From positions 129,345-193,344 of the forward strand of contig JBJEOA010000065.1 of NCBI GenBank assembly GCA_051880475.1: DNA of 64,000 bases. The letters run 5' to 3'. Below, one piece after another: positions 8,859 through 16,711 of this stretch (positions within the stretch are counted from its first letter, which is position 1; every line of letters starts with the position of its first letter). The stretch comes from JAUUSJ01 sp051880475 (GTDB taxonomy: Bacteria; Bacillota; Clostridia; Lachnospirales; Lachnospiraceae). The notes beneath the pieces were generated by a model. It was given only the letters and a program-made list of their open reading frames with translations. It was not told the origin of the DNA and made no database searches. The position numbers and the translations under genes were made by a program.

Positions 8859-10121
8859 TTGGAGAGGAATAATTTAAAAATAGACGATGTTATTAATTTA
8901 GATGAGTTTCAGAAGCTACAAGATAATTGGTCAAAGGCTACTGGAATTTCCTTTGTCACAGTAAACAGTAACGGAGAACCTTTCACAAAACCAAGTAATT
9001 TTACTAAGTTCTGTGAAGAATTAAGAAAGTATCCTGAATATAGAAAGGCTTGTTATCATTGTGATGCTTGTGGAGGAAAAAAGGCAAAAAAAGAGGGAAA
9101 GTCATATGTTTATATTTGTCATGCGGGATTAATAGACTATGCGATTCCAATCACGGTTGAAGATAAGTATATGGGAGCTATTTTGGCAGGGCAGGTTAAG
9201 GTAGAAGATAAAGAAGATTTAAAACAGATTGCGGTTCTAAGTGATGGGTGGAAGCAACATAAAAATTTAGTAGACTTATATGAACAAATTCCAGTTGTCT
9301 CATCTTTAGATAAAATTCGTGCCATTGCGAATACTATTTTTGAGAGTTATAACTATATGATTGGCAAGGAATACATTAGTAAGATTAATATCGAGAAAAA
9401 AGAAAAGAAATTAAAATTGATAAAGGAAGAAAAATTGAGAATAGAGATGGAAAAATCTGTAAAAGACATAGAATTAAGAGCACTCCATTATCAGATAAAT
9501 CCTCATTTTTTGTTTAATGTATTAAATACAATAGGACGTCTAGCATTTTTTGAAAATGCTAAAATGACAGAAGATGTAGTGTATGCATTTTCTGATATGA
9601 TGAGATATATTTTAAAGAAGAGTTCTAGCCCAATTTGTCAGTTAAAAGACGAAGTCACACATATTTTGAATTATTTTAAAATTCAAAAAATTCGTCTGGG
9701 TTCTAGGTTAAATTACGAGATAGATATTCCAGAAGAATTGTATGAAATAAAGGTTCCATTTATGTGTTTACAGCCACTTGTAGAAAATTCTGTAAAATAT
9801 GCCATTGAGAAGAAGGCGACGAATGGAAATATATGGGTAAAAGGCTACGAAAAGGGAGAGTTTATTTACTTAGAAGTGAGAGATGACGGAGACGGAATTT
9901 CTCAAAAACGTATTAATGAAGTGATGCGGGGAGATTTATATAAGAGTATGAAAGAGAGCGCAGTTGGACTTTATAATGTGAATTCGAGAATGGTGCTGAT
10001 TTTTGGAAAGGAACATGAAATTAAAATTGACAGTCCAAATAGGCCAAATCAGGGAACAAAAGTTACGTTAAAGATTCCAAAAAAATTTTCTGAAAATAAA
10101 AGAGAATATTTAAAGTTTTAA
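8859..10121 (+). CDS. Soluble sensor histidine kinase with PocR ligand-binding domain
   Basis: Residues about 13-165 match the PocR sensory domain, with a cysteine cluster C65-x2-C68-x2-C71 and C87 in YICHAG. A charged, probably coiled segment (about 172-205) leads to a LytS/YesM-type kinase core: the phosphoacceptor region LRALHYQINPHFLFN, with His210, then an ATPase domain (PLVENSVKYAIEKK, DDGDGIS). There is no membrane segment, so sensing is cytoplasmic. In Salmonella the PocR domain is part of the AraC-type activator of pdu/cob and responds to 1,2-propanediol; here it is moved onto a kinase. The start is TTG 8859 because the nearby ATG at 8848 is out of frame and hits a stop. The partner regulator follows 24 bp later. 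Confidence 0.9.
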   Translation: MERNNLKIDDVINLDEFQKLQDNWSKATGISFVTVNSNGEPFTKPSNFTKFCEELRKYPEYRKACYHCDACGGKKAKKEGKSYVYICHAGLIDYAIPITVEDKYMGAILAGQVKVEDKEDLKQIAVLSDGWKQHKNLVDLYEQIPVVSSLDKIRAIANTIFESYNYMIGKEYISKINIEKKEKKLKLIKEEKLRIEMEKSVKDIELRALHYQINPHFLFNVLNTIGRLAFFENAKMTEDVVYAFSDMMRYILKKSSSPICQLKDEVTHILNYFKIQKIRLGSRLNYEIDIPEELYEIKVPFMCLQPLVENSVKYAIEKKATNGNIWVKGYEKGEFIYLEVRDDGDGISQKRINEVMRGDLYKSMKESAVGLYNVNSRMVLIFGKEHEIKIDSPNRPNQGTKVTLKIPKKFSENKREYLKF

Positions 10122-10145
10122 AAAGGAATAGTTGAGGGTGATATA

Positions 10146-11216
10146 ATGTATAAGATTCTAATTGTAGAAGATGAAGAACTTGAGAGAACTTCTTTGAAGA
10201 TTTTTTTGGAGGAGAATTTATCTAATGTTGAGATTGTGGGAGAAGCAAAAAGTGGATATGAGGCAATAGAATTTATTAATAAAGAAGATATTAATTTAAT
10301 ATTGGTTGATATAAATATACCGGGTGTGGACGGATTAGAGGTTATTAAGTATGCGAGAGAAAAATTAGATCCATCTGTGGCGATAATTGTAACAACTGCC
10401 TATGATGATTTTGATATTGCACATGCTGCGATTAAGCTAAAAGTAAATGATTTTTTATTAAAGCCGATTCGAAAAGAAGTTTTGATAGAGGCAGTTCAAT
10501 CCTATGAGGAGACGCTGAATACAGAAGATAGTTTTAGTAAGAGTGATGAATTATTAAACCAGCTTGGAATGGAGATTCGCAAATATTCTTATAAAACTTC
10601 GATTGACTTATTAAGAGAGTATATAGAAAGTATTTATGAGGAATGTCAGGATGTAAATCTGATATCGAAAAGACTTCAAGAGGTGGCTAAGCTCATATTA
10701 AAAATAGGAGAAGAGTTGGGAATTAAAGAAAATAATGAGCTTGTAGTCCAAGGTGAAAAATTAAAGATAAAATATCTTCTATATAATAATAAGCATGATG
10801 CTTTTAATGAAGTTGTCAAAATGATAGATTTGCTTTTTGACAAGATGAATGTTAAAGGTAAGATTAGTGACGACGGAATGAAAGTTGTTGTGGATTATAT
10901 AGAGAGAAATATTAAAAAGGGGATTAGTCTTGAGGATGTAGCAAATCACGTTAATATTAGCACGTATTATCTTAGTAAAATTTTTAAAAAAGAGATGGGC
11001 GTGAATTTTATTACCTATATTACTGATCGAAAAATACAGTTGGCAAAAGAGATGCTAGTGACGACAGATATTCCTGTTTTAAACATTGCCTTAGATTTGG
11101 CGTATAACGAAGCGAACTATTTTAGTAAAGCCTTCAAAAAGAAGACTGGTTATACTCCATCTGAGTATAGAGAAAAATTTAGTAAAAGAAAGGAAAGTGG
11201 TCATGAAACAATTTAA
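10146..11216 (+). CDS. AraC-type response regulator (YesN-like), probable activator of the pdu operon
   Basis: An N-terminal receiver domain (1-120) has the acidic pocket VEDEE, phospho-acceptor Asp55 in LVDINIPGVDG and Lys in LKPI. A middle helical linker is followed by a C-terminal AraC double helix-turn-helix (about 250-350: LEDVANHVNISTYYLSKIFKKEMG, and NEANYFSKAFKKKTGYTPSEYR; quoted as two blocks). It pairs with the PocR kinase immediately upstream and overlaps the alcohol dehydrogenase start by 14 nt, so all three are translationally coupled. It would bind direct repeats upstream of the pdu promoter; candidate repeats are seen at 8614 and around 12228. Confidence 0.92.
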   Translation: MYKILIVEDEELERTSLKIFLEENLSNVEIVGEAKSGYEAIEFINKEDINLILVDINIPGVDGLEVIKYAREKLDPSVAIIVTTAYDDFDIAHAAIKLKVNDFLLKPIRKEVLIEAVQSYEETLNTEDSFSKSDELLNQLGMEIRKYSYKTSIDLLREYIESIYEECQDVNLISKRLQEVAKLILKIGEELGIKENNELVVQGEKLKIKYLLYNNKHDAFNEVVKMIDLLFDKMNVKGKISDDGMKVVVDYIERNIKKGISLEDVANHVNISTYYLSKIFKKEMGVNFITYITDRKIQLAKEMLVTTDIPVLNIALDLAYNEANYFSKAFKKKTGYTPSEYREKFSKRKESGHETI

Positions 11217-12177
11217 GATCAAAACAGAAGTTCTTTTTAGTGAGAACGCAATGGATTGGCTTTTGACATTAAAAGATAGGCATGTAGTTCTTATCACGGA
11301 TGCGTTTATGGTAAGTTCTGGTGCCGCTGATATGATTGTCAAAAAGTTAGTAAATTGTAAGTCGGTTTCTGTATTTAGCGAAGTTGTTCCAGATCCACCG
11401 CTTGATTTGGTGACAAAGGGTGTTGGATTTTTGGTACAAAAGCAGGCAGATACGATTGTCGCTTTAGGTGGGGGGTCATCTATCGACGCTGCAAAGGCTA
11501 TCGCTTATATGGCTTACAAAGCAAANNNNNNNNNNNNNNNNNNNNNNNNNNNNNNNNNNNNNNNNNNNNNNNNNNNNNNNNNNNNNNNNNNNNNNNNNNN
11601 NNNNNNNNNNNNNNNNNNNNNNNNNGCTCTTGCTGAGAAAGCACTTGAGCTTGCTTTTGAGTATCTTCCAAAGGCATATCGCAATGGATATGATATCAAA
11701 GCTAGAGATAAAATGCATAGAGCTTCGTGTTTAGCAGGTATGGCATTTAATAGTGTGAATCTTGGTGTGAATCATGGAATCGCACACGCCCTTGGTGCAA
11801 TTTTCCACATCCCACATGGTCGTGCGAATGCACTTGTACTTCCACATGTTATCGAATTTAATGCAGATATGGCTAGGGATACGGCAAAACATAGCACAGA
11901 AATCGCAAAAAAATACCAGAGATTGGCAAGAATTATTGGACTTCCAGCTTCCACACCAAAGGTTGGTGTTACAAATTTAATCGACGAGATTAATCGTTTA
12001 TTAAAATATATGGATCGCCCAATGTGTATCACAGAATGTGGAGTTTCACTGGAAAATTTTGAGGCTCAGAGAGACGAAATTATAAGAAGAGCACTTGCAG
12101 ATGCTTGTACAGTGGCTAATCCACGTAAGGTTACAGCAGAAGATATTAGCAAAATTTTGGATAAAATAGCGAAATAG
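11203..12177 (+). CDS. pduQ: Iron-containing alcohol dehydrogenase (1-propanol dehydrogenase, PduQ/EutG-like), interrupted by an assembly gap
   Basis: PduQ reduces propionaldehyde to 1-propanol with NADH, recycling NAD for PduP in the microcompartment. The N-terminal half has the GGGS nucleotide site (ALGGGSSIDAAKAI). The C-terminal half has the metal-ligand histidines in VNHGIAHALGA and IPHGRANALVLPH. The Asp and first His ligands expected before ALAEKALELAF fall in the gap at 11526-11625. About 290 residues are visible; family members have about 370-390, so roughly 80 residues are missing although the gap codes for only 33. ATG 11203 has AAAGGA 8 nt upstream; GTG 11197 would overlap the SD. 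It precedes the shell operon promoter. Confidence 0.9.
   Translation: MKQFKIKTEVLFSENAMDWLLTLKDRHVVLITDAFMVSSGAADMIVKKLVNCKSVSVFSEVVPDPPLDLVTKGVGFLVQKQADTIVALGGGSSIDAAKAIAYMAYKAXXXXXXXXXXXXXXXXXXXXXXXXXXXXXXXXXXALAEKALELAFEYLPKAYRNGYDIKARDKMHRASCLAGMAFNSVNLGVNHGIAHALGAIFHIPHGRANALVLPHVIEFNADMARDTAKHSTEIAKKYQRLARIIGLPASTPKVGVTNLIDEINRLLKYMDRPMCITECGVSLENFEAQRDEIIRRALADACTVANPRKVTAEDISKILDKIAK
11526..11625. other. Assembly gap (100 N)
   Basis: Exactly 100 Ns interrupt pduQ. The round number is the usual placeholder for unknown length. Reading frame is consistent across it, so the true length should be 1 modulo 3, and comparison with full-length family members suggests roughly 250 bp. Confidence 0.99.
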
Positions 12178-12227
12178 ATACAAATTTGACAAAATTCATG
12201 GTGAAAAAACTGAGAAATTATATAGAA

Positions 12228-12333
12228 TGACAATAAGTTGTCATTGACAATGGGTAAAAATTAGCTTTTTTTAAAAATAGAGCCGAAAATTATATGTTTT
12301 AGACAAGTGTTTTTGGCAAATATACTATATAAT
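12228..12333 (+). promoter_or_regulatory. Promoter/operator region of the main pdu operon
   Basis: TGACAA (12228-12233), TTGTCA (12238-12243) and TGACAA (12245-12250) form two overlapping inverted repeats and one direct repeat, a likely regulator-binding site. Downstream, TAGACA (12300-12305) with a 17-nt spacer and TACTAT (12323-12328) makes a weak promoter; TATAAT also occurs at 12328-12333 but with 22-nt spacing. A weak core promoter with an upstream site fits activation by the AraC-type response regulator. The leader then runs about 90 nt to the first shell gene. Confidence 0.45.
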
Positions 12334-12421
12334 ATTATCATGAGTAAATGATACTAAGAAGCTCAGATTATGCTTGAGAACGCATTAATTACAAGTTAAA
12401 GAAAAAAAGGAGGTAAATTAT

Positions 12422-12700
12422 ATGCAGAAAGAAGCTTTAGGAATGATTGAAACCAAAGGTCTCGTTGGAGCTATTGAGGCAGCAGATGCAATGGTTAAAT
12501 CAGCAAACGTAGCATTAGTTGGATACGAAAAAATTGGATCTGGATTAGTAACAGTTATGGTAAGAGGAGACGTAGGAGCAGTTAAAGCTGCAGTAGATGC
12601 TGGAACAGTTGCAGCAGATAAAGTTGGAACAGTTGTATCTAGTCATGTAATTCCAAGACCACATTCAGATGTAGAGAAAATTCTACCACAGCAAGCTTAA
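12422..12700 (+). CDS. pduA: BMC-H shell protein, PduA-type (first copy)
   Basis: This 92-residue single BMC-domain protein forms flat hexamers that tile the microcompartment facets. It starts MQKEALGMIETKGLVG and carries the pore loop KIGSGL and the edge motif VIPRPHSDVEKILP near the C-terminus. GSG pores of this class are known to pass 1,2-propanediol while slowing aldehyde leakage. SD AAAGGAGG precedes the ATG. It is the first gene of the operon and is 80/92 identical by eye to the second copy at 19689. Confidence 0.96.
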   Translation: MQKEALGMIETKGLVGAIEAADAMVKSANVALVGYEKIGSGLVTVMVRGDVGAVKAAVDAGTVAADKVGTVVSSHVIPRPHSDVEKILPQQA

Positions 12701-12764
12701 TGATTCGATTTTAAGGTGAGCAAAAATTATTGGATAATTTTATTTTTAACGGAGGTAAGATTCA

Positions 12765-13580
12765 ATGAAAGATGAAATGATGGCAAAAATCATGGATGAA
12801 GTTATGAAAAAAATGGGTGGAGCGCAAGTAGCGTCTGTAGCAGCATCCGCACCAGAAGCAGCATCCAAAATTAATGCAGATCTTTGCAGCTTAACAGAGT
12901 ATGTTGGAACGGCTATGGGACATACAATTGGTTTAGTTATTGCAAACTTAGACAGCAGTGTACATGAATTATTAAAGATTGATCCTAAATACCGCTCAAT
13001 CGGTATTATCAGTGATAGAGTTGGTGCTGGCCCTCAGATTATGGCTTGTGATGAGGCTATCAAAGCTACAAATACAGAGTGTGTACTTGTTGAGTGCCCA
13101 AGAGATACGGAAGGCGGCGCTGGACATGGATGCTTAATCGTTTTCGGTGCAGAGGATGTATCTGATGCAAGAAGAGCTGTAGAGGTTGCATTAAAAGAAG
13201 TTGAGAGAACATTCGGTGACGTATATGGAAATCCTGCTGGACATCTTGAGTTCCAGTATACAGCTAGAGCTAGCTATGTATGTAATAAAGCTTTTGGCGC
13301 TCCTATCGGAAAAGCATTCGGCTTGACAGTAGGTGCTCCAGCTGGTATCGGTATCGTATTAGCAGATACAGCAGCTAAGACAGCTACAATTGATCCTATT
13401 TCTATCGCAACACCTGGTAACGGTGGAACAAGCTTCTCTAATGAGGTTAACTTCTTCTTCTCAGGAGATTCCGGAGCTGTTAGACAGGCTATTATCGCTG
13501 CAAGAGAAGTTGGAAAACAGTTATTGAAATCATTAGAGCCAGGCGAGCCTCTTGAGTCTTCAACTGTTCCATATATCTAA
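12765..13580 (+). CDS. pduB: BMC-T shell protein, PduB-type
   Basis: The 271-residue protein contains two tandem BMC domains (roughly 45-150 and 155-260) after an N-terminal extension (MKDEMMAKIMDEVMKKMGG) that resembles an amphipathic anchoring helix. In PduB the N-terminal segment links shell and enzyme core; the same role is likely here but is inferred. Trimers give a gated pseudohexameric pore. ACGGAGG gives the start at 12765. A 118-bp spacer with a possible hairpin separates it from pduC. Confidence 0.95.
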   Translation: MKDEMMAKIMDEVMKKMGGAQVASVAASAPEAASKINADLCSLTEYVGTAMGHTIGLVIANLDSSVHELLKIDPKYRSIGIISDRVGAGPQIMACDEAIKATNTECVLVECPRDTEGGAGHGCLIVFGAEDVSDARRAVEVALKEVERTFGDVYGNPAGHLEFQYTARASYVCNKAFGAPIGKAFGLTVGAPAGIGIVLADTAAKTATIDPISIATPGNGGTSFSNEVNFFFSGDSGAVRQAIIAAREVGKQLLKSLEPGEPLESSTVPYI

Positions 13581-13584
13581 GATT

Positions 13585-13673
13585 TAAAGTGAGAAGTAAA
13601 TCAAAGATCGTTTCATAATTATAAATATTGAACTAGAATTCTTGGTAATACGTTTGCCGAGCAATTCACTTTA
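13585..13673 (+). other. Possible hairpin in the pduB-pduC spacer
   Basis: TAAAGTGA (13585-13592) can pair with TCACTTTA (13666-13673), enclosing 73 nt. The spacer also contains GTGAGAAGTAAA (13589-13600), an exact 12-nt copy of the first codons of pduC at 13699. There is no T tract, so this is not an ordinary terminator. It may tune processing or translation. Confidence 0.3.
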
Positions 13674-13698
13674 ATAGAAATAGAGAGGTGTTAGTACT

Positions 13699-15360
13699 GT
13701 GAGAAGTAAACGTTTTGAAGTATTAGATCAAAGACCTGTTAATCAGGATGGTTACGTAAAAGAGTGGCCAGAAGTTGGTTTGATTGCAATGGACAGCCCA
13801 TTTGATCCAAAACCAAGTTTGAAGATTGAAAATGGAAAAGTAGTAGAGTTAGACGGAAAGAAGAGAGCAGAGTTTGATATGCTTGATACTTTTATCGCTG
13901 ATTACGCTATTGACTTAAGTAGAGCAGAAGAAGCTATGGCTATGGATTCCTTAGAGATAGCTCATAAAATCTGTGATATTAATATAACAAGAGATCAGAT
14001 TCTTGATATTACACTATCTATTACTCCTGCTAAGATGGTAGAAGTAGTTGGAAAATTAAACGTTCTTGAGATGATGATGGGACTCACAAAGATGAGAGCT
14101 CGTCTTATGACATCTAACCAGTGTCATACAACAAACGTAAAGGATAATATGATTCAGATTGCAGCAGACGCAGCTGAGGCAGCTATCCGTGGTTTTGCTG
14201 AGCAAGAGACAACAGTAGGTATCGTACGTTACGCTCCTTTCAATGCTATGGCATTGATGGTTGGTGCTCAGGTTGGACGTCCTGGTATTTTAACACAGTG
14301 TGCTGTAGAGGAAGCTACAGAGCTTGACCTTGGTATGAGAGGTTACACAGCTTATGCTGAGACAGTATCCGTATACGGAACAGAACCTGTATTTATGGAT
14401 GGAGATGATACTCCTTGGTCTAAAGCATTCTTGGCATCTTGCTACGCATCTCGTGGTTTGAAGATGAGATTTACATCTGGTACTGGTTCAGAAGTACAGA
14501 TGGGATTTGCTGAAGGTTGTTCTATGCTTTATCTTGAAGCTAGATGTTTATATGTTACAAAGGGTGCTGGTGTACAGGGAACACAGAATGGTTCTGTATC
14601 TTGTATCGGTGTACCAGCAGCTGTACCTGGCGGTCTTCGAGCTGTTGCAGGTGAAAACTTAATTGCTACATTACTTGACCTTGAATGTGTATCCAGTAAT
14701 GACCAGACATTTACTCACTCTGATTTGAGAAGAGTTGCTCGTTCTATGCCACAGTTTATTCCTGGAACAGACTTTATTTGTTCTGGATATTCTGCAACTC
14801 CTAACTACGATAATATGTTTGCTGGTTCTAACTGGGATGCAGAAGATTATGAAGATTGGTGTACAATTCAGCGTGACCTTAAGATCGACGGTGGATTACA
14901 TCCAGTAACAGAAGAAGAAGTTGTTGCTATTCGTAATAAAGCAGCTAAAGTTATTCAGGCATTATTTAGAGAGCTTGGACTTCCTGAAATTACAGATGCA
15001 GAGGTTGAGGCTGCTACATACGCTAACGGATCTAAAGATATGCCAGACCGTAACGTAGTAGAAGACTTAAAAGCAGCAGAAGAAATGCTTGCTCGTGGAG
15101 TAACAGGTATTGACTTCGTTAAAGCACTTTACAGAGCTGGATACGAAGATGTTGCTGAGGCTGTATTCAACATTCAGAAAGCTAAAGTCGCTGGTGACTA
15201 CTTACATACAGCAGCTATTTTTGATAAAGACTTCCATGTATTAAGTGCTGTTAACGTTCCTAATACATATTCTGGTCCTATGACAGGATATCAGATTAGC
15301 CCAGAGCGTTGGGAGAAGATGAGTAACATTCGTAAAGCTGTTGACCCAGCTAGCTTCTAG
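13699..15360 (+). CDS. pduC: Diol dehydratase large (alpha) subunit
   Basis: PduC is the catalytic subunit of adenosylcobalamin-dependent diol dehydratase, converting 1,2-propanediol to propionaldehyde (glycerol to 3-hydroxypropionaldehyde is also possible). At 553 residues it keeps every active-site residue at the exact numbering of the Klebsiella oxytoca enzyme: His143, Glu170, Glu221, Gln296, Asp335 and Ser362, plus Ser301 and Gln336, which favour diol substrates. Start is GTG 13699 with GAGGTG upstream. It is followed by pduD after 26 bp, and acts in the microcompartment lumen. Confidence 0.97.
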   Translation: MRSKRFEVLDQRPVNQDGYVKEWPEVGLIAMDSPFDPKPSLKIENGKVVELDGKKRAEFDMLDTFIADYAIDLSRAEEAMAMDSLEIAHKICDINITRDQILDITLSITPAKMVEVVGKLNVLEMMMGLTKMRARLMTSNQCHTTNVKDNMIQIAADAAEAAIRGFAEQETTVGIVRYAPFNAMALMVGAQVGRPGILTQCAVEEATELDLGMRGYTAYAETVSVYGTEPVFMDGDDTPWSKAFLASCYASRGLKMRFTSGTGSEVQMGFAEGCSMLYLEARCLYVTKGAGVQGTQNGSVSCIGVPAAVPGGLRAVAGENLIATLLDLECVSSNDQTFTHSDLRRVARSMPQFIPGTDFICSGYSATPNYDNMFAGSNWDAEDYEDWCTIQRDLKIDGGLHPVTEEEVVAIRNKAAKVIQALFRELGLPEITDAEVEAATYANGSKDMPDRNVVEDLKAAEEMLARGVTGIDFVKALYRAGYEDVAEAVFNIQKAKVAGDYLHTAAIFDKDFHVLSAVNVPNTYSGPMTGYQISPERWEKMSNIRKAVDPASF

Positions 15361-15386
15361 TCGAGATTTAAGGAAGGTGAAAACAA

Positions 15387-16049
15387 ATGGCAATTGATCA
15401 AAAATTATTACAAAGCGTAATCGCAGAAGTGCTCAGAGAAATGAATTTAGAAGAGCCAGCAGCTCCTGCAGCTCCAGTTAGCAGTGCAGCAGCTAACGCA
15501 ACTGACCTCGAATTGACAGAGGTTGGCGACGCAACAAAGGGCACAAACCCTAATGAAGTAGTTTTAGGTGTTGCTCCAGCATTTGGTGTATCTCAGACAA
15601 CTAATATCGTAGGAATTCCTCATGGCAAGATTGTAAAAGAAATCATGGCTGGTATTGAGGAGGAAGGTGTATCCTGCCGCGTTGTTAAAGTATATAGAAC
15701 ATCTGACGTATCTTTCGTTGCTCATGATGCAGCTGAGTTAAGTGGTTCCGGAATTGGTATCGGTATTCAGTCTAAAGGTACTACAGTAATTCATCAGAAA
15801 GATTTACCACCATTAAGTAACTTAGAGTTATTCCCACAGTGTCCATTGATTGACCTTGATACATACAGACAGATTGGTAAGAATGCAGCAAAATATGCTA
15901 AGGGCGAATCTCCAAATCCTGTACCTGTACGTAACGATCAGATGGCTAGACCTAAATATCAGGCTTTATCAGCTGTTCTTCATATTAAAGAGACAGAGCA
16001 TGCTGACAGAAATAAAGCTCCTAAGGCTCTTAAAGTTACATTTAAATAA
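15387..16049 (+). CDS. pduD: Diol dehydratase medium (beta) subunit
   Basis: This 220-residue subunit forms the cobalamin-binding interface with PduC. The N-terminus MAIDQKLLQSVIAEVLREMN is an amphipathic helix of the encapsulation-peptide type, followed by an Ala/Pro-rich linker (about 25-40), which targets the dehydratase to the shell. The conserved GIGIGIQSKGTTVIHQ block is present. AAGGAAGGTG precedes the ATG. It sits 26 bp after pduC and 126 bp before pduE, an unusually long gap for subunits of one enzyme. Confidence 0.96.
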   Translation: MAIDQKLLQSVIAEVLREMNLEEPAAPAAPVSSAAANATDLELTEVGDATKGTNPNEVVLGVAPAFGVSQTTNIVGIPHGKIVKEIMAGIEEEGVSCRVVKVYRTSDVSFVAHDAAELSGSGIGIGIQSKGTTVIHQKDLPPLSNLELFPQCPLIDLDTYRQIGKNAAKYAKGESPNPVPVRNDQMARPKYQALSAVLHIKETEHADRNKAPKALKVTFK

Positions 16050-16061
16050 TATGTGAAAATC

Positions 16062-16143
16062 TCGCTTCCTTAGTCTTGTACGGTTTTTAGCATATTGGGA
16101 AGTGAATGTACATAAGAACTCAACGGGTTTTGGTCGTTGGAGT
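16062..16143 (+). other. Two hairpins in the pduD-pduE spacer
   Basis: TCGCTTCC (16062-16069) pairs with GGAAGTGA (16098-16105). ACTCAACG (16118-16125) pairs with CGTTGGAGT (16135-16143) with one bulge. Neither has a following T tract. They could be mRNA processing or stability elements between subunit genes that need defined stoichiometry. Confidence 0.4.
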
Positions 16144-16175
16144 GTCAGATTCAAATAATAACGGAGGTGCCGAAC

Positions 16176-16682
16176 GTGGATCAAGAACAATTAGTAAGAC
16201 AGATAATGCAAGAAGTTTTAAAAAATATGCAACTCGCTACAGCTGCTCCAGCAGCATGTGCTTGTGAAGATAAAGTAACAAAGGAACAGTATCCTTTAGC
16301 AGAGAAAATTCCTGAGAGAATTAAAACTCCTACAGGAGTTGCTCTATCCGATATTACATTGGATAAAGTTATCAGTGGTGAGATTACAGCAAAAGATATG
16401 AGAATTTCTCCTGAGACATTGGAGATGCAAGCTCAGGTTGCTGAATCCGTTAGAAGAGATGCATTCGCATCTAACTTAAGAAGAGCAGGCGAGTTAATCG
16501 CTGTACCAGATGCAAGATTATTAGAGATTTACAATGCTCTTAGACCATATAGATCTACAAAAGCTGAGTTAATCGCCATCGGTGATGAGTTAATCAATCA
16601 ATACGGAGCTACTGTAAGTGGAAACTTCGTAAAAGAAGCAGCAGAAGTATATGAGCAAAGAGGTAGATTGAAAAAAGCATAA
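16176..16682 (+). CDS. pduE: Diol dehydratase small (gamma) subunit
   Basis: The 168-residue gamma subunit completes the (alpha-beta-gamma)2 dehydratase. Its N-terminus MDQEQLVRQIMQEVLKNMQL is a second encapsulation-type helix with an Ala/Cys linker (ATAAPAACAC), and the core shows the typical TGVALSDITLDKVISGEI and VAESVRRDAFASNLRRA blocks. GTG 16176 lies 8 nt after GGAGGT (about 16163-16168). The longer in-frame TTG start at 16137 would contain the SD and is rejected. Confidence 0.95.
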   Translation: MDQEQLVRQIMQEVLKNMQLATAAPAACACEDKVTKEQYPLAEKIPERIKTPTGVALSDITLDKVISGEITAKDMRISPETLEMQAQVAESVRRDAFASNLRRAGELIAVPDARLLEIYNALRPYRSTKAELIAIGDELINQYGATVSGNFVKEAAEVYEQRGRLKKA

Positions 16683-16711
16683 GTTTTAGATAATCTGCAG
16701 GAGGTGTTAGC

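Noticed and set aside
12181..12421. Cobalamin riboswitch before the shell operon
   Set aside because: No B12-box or conserved GCC-containing core could be found here or elsewhere in the window.
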